This document shows, piece after piece, positions 1 to 8,242 of a DNA stretch of 64,000 nucleotides (position 1 is its first letter; each line of letters begins with the position of its first letter). The translations under genes and the position numbers were made by a program. The DNA lies in the NCBI RefSeq assembly GCF_039536205.1, contig NZ_BAAAYL010000001.1:5518001-5582000 (forward strand). The letters run 5' to 3'. The notes beneath the pieces were generated by a model that was given only the letters and a program-made list of their open reading frames with translations, was not told the origin of the DNA and ran no database searches. Origin of the DNA: Streptomyces sannanensis. Lineage in GTDB: Bacteria > Actinomycetota > Actinomycetes > Streptomycetales > Streptomycetaceae.

Positions 1-356
1 AGCCGGCCGTTGTCGATGTACTCCTGCACCGAGGCGACATGCAGCCGCAGCCCGTGCGCCGCGACCGTTCGGTCGCGGTAGTCGATGACCTCGGGGAAGT
101 TGTGCCCGGTGTCCACGTGCAGCAGCGAGAACGGTACCGGCGCCGGGGCGAACGCCTTCAGCGCCAGGTGCAGCATGACGATGGAGTCCTTGCCGCCGGA
201 GAACAGGATCACCGGCCGCTCGAACTCACCCGCCACCTCACGGAAGATGTGCACCGCCTCGGACTCCAGAACGTCCAGATGCGACAGCTGGGGGTACCCC
301 CGGCCGGAGGCTGGGGGAGCGTTGTCGGTGGTCTCGGTGACAGGGGCGGTCGTCAT
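1..356 (-). CDS. cysD: Sulfate adenylyltransferase subunit 2 (partial, 3' end outside window)
   Basis: Small subunit of ATP sulfurylase, which with GTPase CysN makes adenosine 5'-phosphosulfate (APS) from sulfate and ATP in the cytoplasm. The N-terminal ~118 residues are visible: an N-terminal extension, then [18 protein letters not shown] and the PP-loop nucleotide-binding motif SGGKDS, followed by [10 protein letters not shown], all characteristic of CysD. The ATG is at 354-356 and shares one base with the cysC stop (TGATG), so the two are translationally coupled. It is the last gene of the sulfate operon visible; cysN is expected beyond the left edge. Confidence 0.95.
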   Translation of the reverse strand, partial: MTTAPVTETTDNAPPASGRGYPQLSHLDVLESEAVHIFREVAGEFERPVILFSGGKDSIVMLHLALKAFAPAPVPFSLLHVDTGHNFPEVIDYRDRTVAAHGLRLHVASVQEYIDNGR

Positions 357-901
357 CAGGCCAGTCCCTTCTCGGTGAGCAGCGCGTGCAGCGCGGCCGC
401 GGACTCCTGGACGGTCTGCCGGTGCGACTCGATCCGGAGGTCGGGTGTCTCGGGGGCCTCGTAGGGGTCGTCGACGCCGGTCAGCCCGCTGATCTCGCCT
501 GAGGCCTGCTTGGCGTACAGGCCCTTCACATCACGCACCGAGCACACCTCCACCGGTGTCGCGACGTGCACCTCGACATACGTGGTGCCCGCGGCGTCAT
601 GGCGCTTGCGCACGGCCTCGCGGCTGTCCGCGTACGGCGCGATCACCGGCACCAGCGCCTTCACGCCGTTGCTCGCCAGCAGCTCGGCGACGAAGCCGAT
701 CCGCTGCACATTGGTGTGCCGGTCCTCACGGCTGAAACCCAGGCCCGCGGAGAGGAACTCGCGGACCTCGTCACCGTCGAGCACCTCCACCCGGTGCCCC
801 GCCTCACGCAGCCGGCCCGCCAGCTCGTACGCGATCGTGGTCTTGCCCGCGCTCGGCAGACCGGTCAGCCAGACCGTGGCTCCCTGTGCCGTAACGCTCA
901 T
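356..901 (-). CDS. cysC: Adenylylsulfate (APS) kinase
   Basis: Phosphorylates APS to PAPS using ATP. The protein (181 aa, normal family length) begins [14 protein letters not shown] and carries the P-loop GLPSAGKTT, the [10 protein letters not shown] segment and [20 protein letters not shown] of APS kinases. The frame stays open upstream to 955, but ATG 901 is preceded by AGGAG at an 8-nt spacing and starts the conserved domain, so it was chosen. It sits between cysH and cysD. Having both APS kinase and an APS-type reductase next door is common in actinomycetes, where PAPS also serves sulfotransferases. Confidence 0.95.
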   Translation of the reverse strand: MSVTAQGATVWLTGLPSAGKTTIAYELAGRLREAGHRVEVLDGDEVREFLSAGLGFSREDRHTNVQRIGFVAELLASNGVKALVPVIAPYADSREAVRKRHDAAGTTYVEVHVATPVEVCSVRDVKGLYAKQASGEISGLTGVDDPYEAPETPDLRIESHRQTVQESAAALHALLTEKGLA

Positions 902-961
902 CGAAGTCTCCTGAAACTGTGTCTTGTCGGGGGACGCCCCCGAATCCCCTGTCATGGTCCG

Positions 962-1648
962 TCAGCCGTGCAGGCCGCACTCGGTCTTGGCCCGGCCGGC
1001 CCAGCGGCCGGCTCGCGCGTCCTCGCCCTCTGCCACCCGCCGGGTGCAGGGGGCACAGCCGACGGACGTGTAGCCGTCCATCAGCAGCGGGTTGGTCAGT
1101 ACGCCGTGCTCCGCGACGTATGCGTCCACGTCGTCCTGCGTCCAGCGGGCGATCGGCGAGATCTTGACCTTCTGCCGCTTCTCGTCCCAGCCCACGACCG
1201 GGGTGTTCGCCCGGGTCGGGGACTCGTCGCGGCGCAGGCCGGTGGCCCAGGCGTCGTACGCGGTCAGGCCCTCTCCGAGGGGCTGGACCTTGCGCAGCGC
1301 GCAGCACAGGTCGGGCTCGCGGTCGTACAGCTTCGGCCCGTACTCGGCGTCCTGCTCGGCCACGGTCCGACGCGGGGTCAGCGTGATGACGTTGACGTCC
1401 ATCACGGCCTCGACCGCGTCCCGGGTGCCGATGGTCTCCGGGAAGTGGTAGCCGGTGTCGAGGAAGACGACGTCGACGCCGGGGAAGGCACGGGAGGCGA
1501 GATGGGCGACCACCGCGTCCTCCATGGACGAGGTGACGCAGAAACGCGACCCGAAGGTCTCCGCGGCCCAGGTCAGGATCTCCAGCGGGGAGGCGTCCTC
1601 GAGCTCACGCCCCGCCCGCTCGGCGAGCTCCTTGAGCCTCTTGGTCAT
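962..1648 (-). CDS. cysH: Phosphoadenylyl/adenylyl-sulfate reductase, iron-sulfur type
   Basis: Reduces APS (or PAPS) to sulfite with thioredoxin-type electrons. The 228-aa protein has the paired cysteines CCALRKVQPL, the CAPC motif in SVGCAPCTRR and the C-terminal ECGLHG catalytic cysteine. The extra CC...CxxC cysteines mark the [4Fe-4S] APS-reductase type rather than the iron-free PAPS type of enterobacteria. ATG 1648 has a strong AGGAGGGG ribosome site; the longer upstream frame to 1738 overlaps the previous gene and is rejected. It overlaps the upstream zinc-ribbon gene by ATGA. Confidence 0.95.
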   Translation of the reverse strand: MTKRLKELAERAGRELEDASPLEILTWAAETFGSRFCVTSSMEDAVVAHLASRAFPGVDVVFLDTGYHFPETIGTRDAVEAVMDVNVITLTPRRTVAEQDAEYGPKLYDREPDLCCALRKVQPLGEGLTAYDAWATGLRRDESPTRANTPVVGWDEKRQKVKISPIARWTQDDVDAYVAEHGVLTNPLLMDGYTSVGCAPCTRRVAEGEDARAGRWAGRAKTECGLHG

Positions 1649-1824
1649 ATCTCTTCCCCTCCTGCCCGGTCGTTCCGAAATCCACGGGCGAGCAGCCCGA
1701 GGAACTTCAGCTGGAAGGCGCGGTTGCAGGCCGCGCACTCCCAGGCGCTGTGGTTTTCCTCGCTGGGACGCAGGTCCTCGTCGCCGCAGTACGGGCAGTA
1801 GAAGGGAGCCGCACGCTCGCTCAC
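1645..1824 (-). CDS. Small zinc-ribbon protein of the sulfite reductase operon
   Basis: 59-aa protein starting at GTG 1824 (ribosome site AAGGAG nine bases upstream). It contains two CxxC pairs, CPYC and CAAC, about 20 residues apart, a typical treble-clef/zinc-ribbon arrangement, followed by FQLKFLGL. It sits between sir and cysH and is coupled to cysH by a 4-base ATGA overlap. Position and coupling suggest a helper for sulfite reductase or CysH (iron-sulfur or siroheme handling), but that is inference; no function can be read from the sequence itself. Confidence 0.85.
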   Translation of the reverse strand: MSERAAPFYCPYCGDEDLRPSEENHSAWECAACNRAFQLKFLGLLARGFRNDRAGGEEI

Positions 1825-1852
1825 GTTGTGCTCCTTGTTCCGCTTGCCGCGT

Positions 1853-3550
1853 TCATGAAAGAGCCTCCTCCGACGCACGTGCCGCCCAGGTGGCGAAGCG
1901 CTCGCCGTCCTCGCGCTCCCCCTCGAAACGCTTGACGACCCGCTCGACGTAGTCGGGCAGTTCGGCGGAGGTGACCTTCAGACCGCGGACCTTGCGGCCG
2001 AAGCCGGCCTCCAGGCCCAGCGCGCCGCCCAGGTGCACCTGGAAGCCCTCGACCTGGTTGCCCTCGCTGTCCGTCACCAGTTGGCCCTTGAGACCGATGT
2101 CCGCCACCTGGATACGGGCGCAGGCGTTCGGGCAGCCGTTGATGTTGATCGTGAGCGGCTGGTCGAAGTCGGGCAGGCGCCGCTCCAGCTCGTCGATCAG
2201 CGACTGGCCGCGGTTCTTGGTGTCGACGATCGCCAGCTTGCAGAACTCGATACCGGTGCAGGCCATCGTGCCGCGCCGGAACGGCGAGGCCTTGACCCGC
2301 AGGTCCAGCTCCTCCAGGGCGGCGACCAGCGAATCGACCTGGTCCTCCGCGATGTCGAGGACGATCATCTTCTGCTCGGCCGTGGTACGCACCCGGCCGG
2401 AGCCGTGCTCCTCGGCCAGCGCTGCGATTTTCGACAGGGTGGTGCCGTCGACGCGGCCGACGCGCGGCGCGAAGCCGACGTAGTAGCGGCCGTCCTTCTG
2501 CCTGTGCACGCCGACATGGTCGCGCCACTGCCGGCCCGGCTGCTCCGGCGCCGGGCCGTCGACGAGCTCGCGCTTCAGGTACTCGGTCTCCAGGACCTCG
2601 CGGAACTTCTTCGCGCCCCAGTCCGCGACCAGGAACTTCAGCCGGGCCCGGTTGCGCAGCCGGCGGTAGCCGTAGTCGCGGAAGACCGAGATGACGCCCT
2701 CGAAGACGTCCGGGACCTCGTCCAGCTGCACCCAGGCGCCCAGCCGCACACCGATCTTCGGGTTGGTGGACAGGCCGCCGCCGACCCACAGGTCGAAACC
2801 GGGGCCGTGCTCGGGGTGGTCGACACCGACGAAGGCGATGTCGTTGATCTCATGGGCCACGTCCAGCAGCGGCGAACCGGAGACCGCCGACTTGAACTTG
2901 CGCGGCAGGTTGGAGAATTCCTTGTTGCCGATGATGCGGCGCTGGATCTCGTCGATGGCGGGGGTGCCGTCGACGATCTCGTCCTCGGCGATGCCGGCGA
3001 CCGGCGAGCCGAGGACGACCCGCGGGGTGTCACCGCACGCCTCGGTCGTCGACAGGCCCACGGCCTCCAGCCGCCGCCAGATCTCCGGCACGTCCTCGAT
3101 ACGGATCCAGTGGTACTGGACGTTCTGCCGGTCGGTGATGTCGGCCGTGCCGCGCGCGAACTCCTGGGAGATCTCGCCGATGACCCGCAGCTGTTCGGTG
3201 GTCAGCCGGCCGCCGTCGATACGGACCCGCAACATGAAGAACTCGTCGTCCAGCTCCTCCGGCGCCAGGACGGCGGTCTTGCCGCCGTCGATCCCGGGCT
3301 TGCGCTGGGTGTAGAGACCCCACCAGCGCATACGCCCGCGAAGGTCGTTGGGGTCGATGGAGTCGAATCCCTGCTTGGAGTAGACCGTCTCGATGCGTGT
3401 CCGCACATTGAGACCGTCGTCTTCCTTCTTGAACTGCTCATTGCCGTTGAGGGGCGTGCGGTGCCCACGAGCCCACTGGCCTTCGCCGCGGTGGCGTCCG
3501 GCCTTGCGGCGGGGCGTTGCGGATGCGGGCGGTTCAGGGGTGGCGGCCAT
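1853..3550 (-). CDS. sir: Ferredoxin-dependent nitrite/sulfite reductase
   Basis: Six-electron reduction of sulfite to sulfide on a coupled siroheme/[4Fe-4S] centre. The 565-aa length fits the actinobacterial one-subunit enzyme. Two ferrodoxin-like halves are visible, and the cluster ligands are CTGIEFC (C-x5-C) and NGCPNAC (C-x3-C) near residues 430-480. Context (cysH, cysC, cysD downstream) makes sulfite, not nitrite, the likely substrate. Start ATG 3550 has a weak AAGGACG site. A conserved leader peptide lies about 125 bp upstream, suggesting post-transcriptional control. Confidence 0.93.
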   Translation of the reverse strand: MAATPEPPASATPRRKAGRHRGEGQWARGHRTPLNGNEQFKKEDDGLNVRTRIETVYSKQGFDSIDPNDLRGRMRWWGLYTQRKPGIDGGKTAVLAPEELDDEFFMLRVRIDGGRLTTEQLRVIGEISQEFARGTADITDRQNVQYHWIRIEDVPEIWRRLEAVGLSTTEACGDTPRVVLGSPVAGIAEDEIVDGTPAIDEIQRRIIGNKEFSNLPRKFKSAVSGSPLLDVAHEINDIAFVGVDHPEHGPGFDLWVGGGLSTNPKIGVRLGAWVQLDEVPDVFEGVISVFRDYGYRRLRNRARLKFLVADWGAKKFREVLETEYLKRELVDGPAPEQPGRQWRDHVGVHRQKDGRYYVGFAPRVGRVDGTTLSKIAALAEEHGSGRVRTTAEQKMIVLDIAEDQVDSLVAALEELDLRVKASPFRRGTMACTGIEFCKLAIVDTKNRGQSLIDELERRLPDFDQPLTININGCPNACARIQVADIGLKGQLVTDSEGNQVEGFQVHLGGALGLEAGFGRKVRGLKVTSAELPDYVERVVKRFEGEREDGERFATWAARASEEALS

Positions 3551-3593
3551 GGCGGTACGTCCTTCGGAACTGCGGGAAGACGGCTCTCACCTG

Positions 3594-3624
3594 CGCGGGG
3601 GCGCGTCGGAGCGCGCCGCCCGCG
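3594..3624 (-). promoter_or_regulatory. GC hairpin between leader peptide and sir
   Basis: Near-perfect inverted repeat of about 12 bp arms (3594-3605 with 3612-3624) and a six-base loop, located in the transcribed gap between the leader peptide and sir. There is no U-run, so it is not a classical terminator. It could be the stem of an attenuator or a ribosome-site masking structure responding to leader translation; this role is inferred. Confidence 0.45.
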
Positions 3625-3675
3625 CGGGACGGTGAAACGGTGAGGAAAGGGAGGAACGCGGCGGTGCTGGGACTC

Positions 3676-3759
3676 TCAGCTCGCCGGACACATGGCGCTG
3701 GACATACGGCCGAGGTCGACGTGCCGCCGACTCACCAAGGCGATTCCAGCTGAAGACAT
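3676..3759 (-). CDS. Conserved short leader peptide of the sulfur operon
   Basis: 27-aa peptide beginning MSSAGIALVSRR and containing RHVDLGR, ending in CPAS just before the TGA at 3676. It matches, from memory, a family of Streptomyces leader peptides found upstream of sulfur-assimilation genes. It lies 125 bp upstream of sir in the same direction, with a strong hairpin between them. The single cysteine codon near the end could sense cysteinyl-tRNA during translation; that mechanism is inference. It is too short to be an enzyme. Confidence 0.8.
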   Translation of the reverse strand: MSSAGIALVSRRHVDLGRMSSAMCPAS

Positions 3760-4004
3760 GACGGAAGCGTGGCACGGGGATCTCGGGGCAGTCCACTTCC
3801 ATCCATAATCCGGACGGCTGGGTCTCGAAATCCGGAATGCTGTGGCGGCCGTCACTCCCCGGCCCGCGCGGGCCAGTGCTGTGACCGGAAAGGTTTGCCG
3901 GAAGCTCGCGGCTCCCCCAACTACCTCCCCCAGCTACCGCCCCCAGTACCTCCCCCAGCTACCGCTGGGGGTGCACCCAGGGTGCCCCCAGAGGTGCCCC
4001 CAGG

Positions 4005-4162
4005 TGCGGTGCATCGCAAGGCGGAGCATCGCAGTTCGTACTCGGCCGTATTCGCGCGATGCGACAACGGTGGGGGTACCTCCCGTGCCCGAAGGGCTAT
4101 GGGGGAGAGGTGCCGTGCCTGGGGGCACCTCCCAGCGGGTAGCCGGGGGAGTCGCGAGCCGG
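4005..4162 (+). repeat. Interspersed GC-rich intergenic repeat, copy 1
   Basis: Non-coding stretch with GTGCATCGCAAGGCGGAG at its left end, GACAACGGTGGGGGT in the middle and GGGGGAGTCGCGAGCC at its right end. The same landmarks occur in reverse orientation at 7891-8072. A run of CCCCCAG-type motifs (3915-4003) abuts its left side. It resembles repetitive elements scattered between Streptomyces genes. No reading frame is credible here. Confidence 0.6.
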
Positions 4163-4183
4163 TGAACCATTCCGGTCGGCGCA

Positions 4184-4750
4184 CTAAGCCTGCGCGCCCG
4201 GCCACGGACCGGGTGTGGCCACCTCGGGCTGCTCCTCGGTCTTGGTGTCGAAGAGCCGGAAGCCCCGGCGCAGGTAGTTGTCCATGGCGTGCGGACCGTC
4301 CAGGGAGCACGTGTGCAGCCACACCCGCTTCGTCGGCGGGCGGTCCGGCCAGCGCTCCGCCAGGTCCCAGGCCCGCGCCACACCGTACGAGAGTAGATGG
4401 CCGCCGATCCGGCGCCCCCGGAACGCCGGGATCAGCCCGAAGTAGACGATCTCCACGACGCCCTCGTCCTGCGCCGCCAGCTCGACATAGCCGGCCGGGG
4501 TGCCGTTCTCGTACGCCACCCAGGTCTCGGTACCGGGCTGGTCCAGCACGTTCTGCCACTCGGCATATGTGAGGCCGAGCCGGTCGGTCCAGCGGATGTC
4601 CCCGCCGACGGCGGTGTAGAGGAAGCGGCTGAATTCGGGCGACGGTACCTCGGCGCGCACAATCCGGACGTCCCCGGCGGGCTCGGCCGCGGGCCGAAGA
4701 TCGTCCGGCGAGGTCTGTTCGAGGGACCAGGTGGTGACAGTGATGCTCAT
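4184..4750 (-). CDS. GNAT family N-acetyltransferase
   Basis: 188-aa acetyl-CoA-dependent acyltransferase. The GNAT core is visible as AGYVELAAQDEGVVEIVYFGLIP, then the acetyl-CoA pyrophosphate loop in FRGRRIGGHLL and the C-terminal NYLRRGFRLF strand-helix. Substrate unknown. ATG 4750 was chosen; a TTG at 4762 gives four more residues and neither start has a good ribosome site. The gene stands alone, with the repeat element beyond its stop and a divergent small gene starting 108 bp away. Confidence 0.85.
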   Translation of the reverse strand: MSITVTTWSLEQTSPDDLRPAAEPAGDVRIVRAEVPSPEFSRFLYTAVGGDIRWTDRLGLTYAEWQNVLDQPGTETWVAYENGTPAGYVELAAQDEGVVEIVYFGLIPAFRGRRIGGHLLSYGVARAWDLAERWPDRPPTKRVWLHTCSLDGPHAMDNYLRRGFRLFDTKTEEQPEVATPGPWPGAQA

Positions 4751-4858
4751 GCGGGCCAGCAAAACATGCGGTCACAGCCCTGGCCAAGGCTGTCCGGAGT
4801 GCGGAAGGATCGCGGCCGCGTCATGCCACCCCCCACGGACCACAATGGGAGGACACAG

Positions 4859-5005
4859 ATGGCCCGCAGCACCACCCGCTCGTACAGACGCCGCGGCCTG
4901 CTCGCCGCGGCCACCGCCACGGTGGCGCTCTTCACCCTGGCCGGGAAGAACGCGGCGGACGCCGTCCGCGCAGCCTTCCGCGCCCGCCAGATCACCGGCG
5001 TCTGA
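4859..5005 (+). CDS. Small basic membrane-anchored protein, hypothetical
   Basis: 48-aa protein starting at ATG 4859 behind GGGAGGA. The N-terminus is arginine-rich (RSYRRRG), followed by one hydrophobic segment (LLAAATATVALFTLAG) and an amphipathic basic tail ending QITGV. This looks like a single-pass membrane peptide. It is not recognised as a named family. The strong ribosome site and clean Streptomyces codon use support it as real. Confidence 0.6.
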   Translation: MARSTTRSYRRRGLLAAATATVALFTLAGKNAADAVRAAFRARQITGV

Positions 5006-5040
5006 CCGACAGGGGGAGGCCCGCACGAGCCGCCCCCGTC

Positions 5041-6675
5041 TCACACCTCCGCGCGCGCCCGCTCCACCACCGCCCGCAGATCCAGGCTGTGCGGCAGTGT
5101 CCCGAACGCCGTACCCCAGTCCCCGCCCAGCCGCGAGGCGCAGAACGCGTCCGCGACCTCCGCCGGAGCCCAGCGCACCAGCAGCGAACCCTGGAGCACC
5201 AGCGCCATCCGCTCCACCAGCCGCCGGGCCCGCGCCTCGATGCCGTCCAGATCGGCGAGCTCGGTCAGCAGATCCTTGACCGCGTTGTCCAGCCGGTGAT
5301 CGGCACCGCGCGCCTTCCCCACCTCCGTCAGAAAGGCGTTCAGCGCCTGCGGCTCCCTCTGCAGCGCCCGCAGCACATCCAGCGCCTGGACATTTCCCGA
5401 CCCCTCCCAGATCGAATTGAGCGGCGCCTCGCGCAGCAGCCGCGGCATCCCCGACTCCTCCACATAGCCGTTGCCACCCAGGCACTCCAGCGCCTCGCCC
5501 ACCATCGGCGTGCAGCGCTTGGTCACCCAGTACTTGGCCGCCGGCACCGCGAGCCGCAGAAACGCCCGCTCCTCGTCCGTGTCCGCGTCGTATGCCGCCG
5601 CACACCGCAGCGCCAGCGTGGTCGCCGCCTCCGACTCCAGCGCCAGATCGGCCAGCACGTTCCGCATCAGCGGCTTGTCGATCAGCGGCCCGCCGAACGC
5701 GCTGCGATACGCCGCATGGTGCACCGCCTGCGCCACCGCCTGCCGCATCAGCGCCGCCGAACCCGTCGCACAGTCCAGCCGGGTCGCCGCCACCATCTCG
5801 ATGATGGTGCGCACCCCGCGCCCCTCCTCACCGACCCGGCGCCCCCAGGTGCCGTCGAACTCCACCTCGCTCGACGCGTTGGACCTGTTGCCCAGCTTGT
5901 CCTTGAGCCGCTGGATGGCGAAGACGTTCCGCGTCCCGTCCGGCAGCACCCGGGGCACCAGGAAACAGGTCAGCCCGCCGGGCGCCTGCGCCAGCACGAG
6001 AAACCCGTCACTCATCGGAGCCGAACAGAACCACTTGTGTCCGGTCAGCAGATACTCACCCTCAACATCCAGCGGCACCGCACTCGTCGTAATCGCCCGC
6101 ACATCGCTGCCGCCCTGCTTCTCCGTCATGCCCATCCCGAAGAGCACACCGGGCTTCAGCGCCGCGGGCCGCAGCCCGGCTTCGTACACGTGCGACGTCA
6201 GCCGCGGCTCCCACTCGGCCGCAAGCCCCGGGTCCGTACGCAGCGCCGGCACCGCCGCGTGCGTCATCGACAGCGGACAGCCGTGCCCCGCCTCGGCCTG
6301 CGTCCACACCAGGAAGCCCGCCGCCCGCCGGACATGTCCGCCCGGCCTGCCCCAGGCATTCACCAGCCCCGCTCCGACCGCATGCCCCAGCAGCCGGTGC
6401 CAGGCCGGATGGAAATCGACCTCGTCGATGCGATTGCCGTACCGGTCGTGCGTGCGCAGCTTCGGCGGATTCTCGTTCGCCAGCGCACCCCACTCCTGGA
6501 CCTGCGCGGAACCGGCGGCACTGCCGAGTTCCGACAGCTCCCCCCGTACCTCGTCGAGGAGCTCTGGTGCGATATGCCGCTCCACGGCCTCGGAGAGGGC
6601 CCGGTCGGCGGCGAAGACGTCGTACCCCACCAGGGGCGGGACCTGGTTGGTCACTGTGTGGGTGGTGGCTGCCAT
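5041..6675 (-). CDS. aidB: Acyl-CoA dehydrogenase of the AidB alkylation-response type
   Basis: 544-aa flavoprotein, close in length to E. coli AidB. The motif GMGMTEKQGGSDVR and the RGVRTIIEMVAATRLDCATGS region are AidB signatures that separate it from metabolic acyl-CoA dehydrogenases; the C-terminal CLGGNGYVEE and the WEGSGNVQALDVLRAL segments are also typical. E. coli AidB protects DNA from alkylation and binds FAD. ATG 6675 follows a TANNNT hexamer at exactly six bases, suggesting a leaderless transcript. An Ada-AlkA gene is found 46 kb away in this window. Confidence 0.88.
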   Translation of the reverse strand: MAATTHTVTNQVPPLVGYDVFAADRALSEAVERHIAPELLDEVRGELSELGSAAGSAQVQEWGALANENPPKLRTHDRYGNRIDEVDFHPAWHRLLGHAVGAGLVNAWGRPGGHVRRAAGFLVWTQAEAGHGCPLSMTHAAVPALRTDPGLAAEWEPRLTSHVYEAGLRPAALKPGVLFGMGMTEKQGGSDVRAITTSAVPLDVEGEYLLTGHKWFCSAPMSDGFLVLAQAPGGLTCFLVPRVLPDGTRNVFAIQRLKDKLGNRSNASSEVEFDGTWGRRVGEEGRGVRTIIEMVAATRLDCATGSAALMRQAVAQAVHHAAYRSAFGGPLIDKPLMRNVLADLALESEAATTLALRCAAAYDADTDEERAFLRLAVPAAKYWVTKRCTPMVGEALECLGGNGYVEESGMPRLLREAPLNSIWEGSGNVQALDVLRALQREPQALNAFLTEVGKARGADHRLDNAVKDLLTELADLDGIEARARRLVERMALVLQGSLLVRWAPAEVADAFCASRLGGDWGTAFGTLPHSLDLRAVVERARAEV

Positions 6676-6692
6676 GCCGATACGGTAAAGAG
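6676..6692. promoter_or_regulatory. Bidirectional overlapping promoter between aidB and the BrkB gene
   Basis: Only 17 bp separate the two divergent start codons. On the plus strand TACGGT (6681-6686) is followed by six bases and then GTG 6693. On the minus strand TACCGT (6687-6682) is followed by six bases and then ATG 6675. Both fit the Streptomyces -10 consensus TANNNT at leaderless spacing, so one seven-base core TACGGTA may serve both genes. No -35 match was identified. Confidence 0.5.
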
Positions 6693-7841
6693 GTGCAGCC
6701 AGCAAATGAAACACCCGAACGGCCACATGGCCGACTTCGCAGAGCTCGAGCCCTCTACCCCCACGTCTCGAAGCGCGGGCTCATCTGGCTGCTCCTCAAG
6801 GACACCATCAACTCCTGCATGGAGTACCGCATCCTGGGCCTCGCGGCCGAGGCGGCCTTTTTCACCCTGCTCTCCCTGCCGCCGCTCCTGCTCGGCCTCA
6901 TCGGACTGCTCGGCTACGTCGACGACTGGACCAACACGCACACCGTCGCCAGCATCCAGCAGAACATCCTCCACGCGGCCGGAACCGTCCTCTCCGACCG
7001 TGGCGTCAACGAGATCGCCCGGCCCCTGCTCGAGGACGTCACCCAGGGCGGCCGACCCGACATCGTCTCCCTCGGCTTCGCCATCGCCCTCTGGTCCGGC
7101 TCGCGCGCCGTCAACGTCTTCATCGACACCATCACCGTGATGTACGGACTGGACGGCCGCCGCGGCATCGTCGCCACCCGGCTGCTCTCCTTCCTCCTCT
7201 ACATCGTCGCGCTGCTGATCGGCGCGGTGGTGCTGCCACTCGCCGTCGTCGGCCCCGACCGGGTCGTCGAGATCATTCCCTGGGGCACGGAAGTCGTCAG
7301 CGTCCTGTACTGGCCGGTGGTGATCCTGCTCTCCATCGTCTTCCTCACCACGCTCTACCACGTGTCCGTACCGGTGCGCTCGCCGTGGATCGAGGACGTG
7401 CCCGGCGCACTGGTCGCCCTTGGCATGTGGGTGCTCGGCAGCTTCCTCCTCCGTATCTACCTCACGAGCGCCGTCGAGGGCCCCACCATCTACGGCTCCC
7501 TCGCCGCCCCCATCGCCGTCCTGCTGTGGATCGGCGTCTCCGCCTTCGCCGTCCTGGTCGGCGCCGCCGTCAACGCCGCGATCGACCGCGTCTGGCCCTC
7601 CGTCGCCACGGCCGCCGCCCGCGCGGCCAACGAACGCGCCCGCGAGGCCGAGGCCGCCGCGATCGTCGCCCGCGCGGAAGCGGCCCGCGCCGCGGCGGAC
7701 GAGGAGGAGGACGACGACCCGGACGACCCCGGGATGCCCTCCGAGTTCCCCGAACGCTGGTCGCGCTTCCTGCCGCCGGACGACGTCACCTCGCACCTGT
7801 GGACACCGGGACGCGGAGACAAAGACGAACGCGCCTCGTAG
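6693..7841 (+). CDS. YihY/BrkB family integral membrane protein
   Basis: 382-aa protein with about six hydrophobic helices between residues 35 and 310, including AAEAAFFTLLSLPPLLLGLIG, SFLLYIVALLIGAVVLPLAVV and APIAVLLWIGVSAFAVLVGAAVNAA. The pattern matches the YihY/BrkB (formerly RNase BN-like) family, whose biochemical role is unclear. The C-terminal tail is alanine- and acid-rich (EEEDDDPDDPG) and cytoplasmic. The start is GTG 6693, probably leaderless; the frame remains open upstream to 6567 but this would run through aidB. Confidence 0.88.
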   Translation: MQPANETPERPHGRLRRARALYPHVSKRGLIWLLLKDTINSCMEYRILGLAAEAAFFTLLSLPPLLLGLIGLLGYVDDWTNTHTVASIQQNILHAAGTVLSDRGVNEIARPLLEDVTQGGRPDIVSLGFAIALWSGSRAVNVFIDTITVMYGLDGRRGIVATRLLSFLLYIVALLIGAVVLPLAVVGPDRVVEIIPWGTEVVSVLYWPVVILLSIVFLTTLYHVSVPVRSPWIEDVPGALVALGMWVLGSFLLRIYLTSAVEGPTIYGSLAAPIAVLLWIGVSAFAVLVGAAVNAAIDRVWPSVATAAARAANERAREAEAAAIVARAEAARAAADEEEDDDPDDPGMPSEFPERWSRFLPPDDVTSHLWTPGRGDKDERAS

Positions 7842-7890
7842 CGGGGCGCTGTCGGTGCGGTCACTCGTGCCCTGTCCGGCCGGTCCTGCC

Positions 7891-8072
7891 GGCTCGCGAC
7901 GCTCCCCCAGCTACCTCGGGGGCCCCAGGCACCGCAGCTCGCCGCGTTGTCGTCGGTCGCCGATGTCCCCCAGTCGCCTCTGGGGGAGCCCCCAGAGGCG
8001 ACCCCCACCGCATGCGCGGACACCAGCCGTTCCGCGGCGGGCCCTCCTCCGCCCTGCGATGCACGGCACCAG
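7891..8072 (-). repeat. Interspersed GC-rich intergenic repeat, copy 2
   Basis: Reverse-orientation relative of the element at 4005-4162: GGCTCGCGACGCTCCCCC at its left end and CTCCGCCCTGCGATGCAC at its right end are the complements of the landmarks of copy 1. It contains a perfect 13-bp-arm hairpin at 7973-8002. Lying just downstream of the BrkB stop, it may also act as a transcriptional end for that gene. Confidence 0.6.
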
Positions 8073-8112
8073 CCGCCGCTCCCTGATCCGGCCTGACCGA
8101 TCGGACAGGGCC

Positions 8113-8231
8113 TAGGAGCGCCCTGAAGATTTTGAAAACGCACCCGCCTTGCACCGGATTGCCCCGATCGGTATTTACGGGTGAATCAGGGCGACTCGGG
8201 CGGCCTGAGCAAGATCTTCAGATGTCTCCTA
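8113..8231. repeat. Long inverted repeat upstream of the AraC regulator
   Basis: Left arm 8113-8134 reads TAGGAG, four bases, CTGAAGATTTTG. Right arm 8210-8231 reads CAAGATCTTCAG, four bases, CTCCTA. The arms are inverted copies with only a few mismatches, 75 bp apart. The right arm runs into TAGCCT (8230-8235), a -10 hexamer seven bases before ATG 8243. It may be a paired operator for the AraC regulator, or a small transposon-like relic. Confidence 0.45.
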
Positions 8232-8242
8232 GCCTCTGAGGC

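Noticed and set aside
2033..3643. 536-codon plus-strand frame opposite sir
   Set aside because: Antisense shadow; composition is Leu/Asp/Arg/Gly-rich with no motif, while the minus strand encodes a clear sulfite reductase.
5089..7140. 683-codon plus-strand frame
   Set aside because: His/Arg/Pro-rich shadow of aidB running into the BrkB gene.
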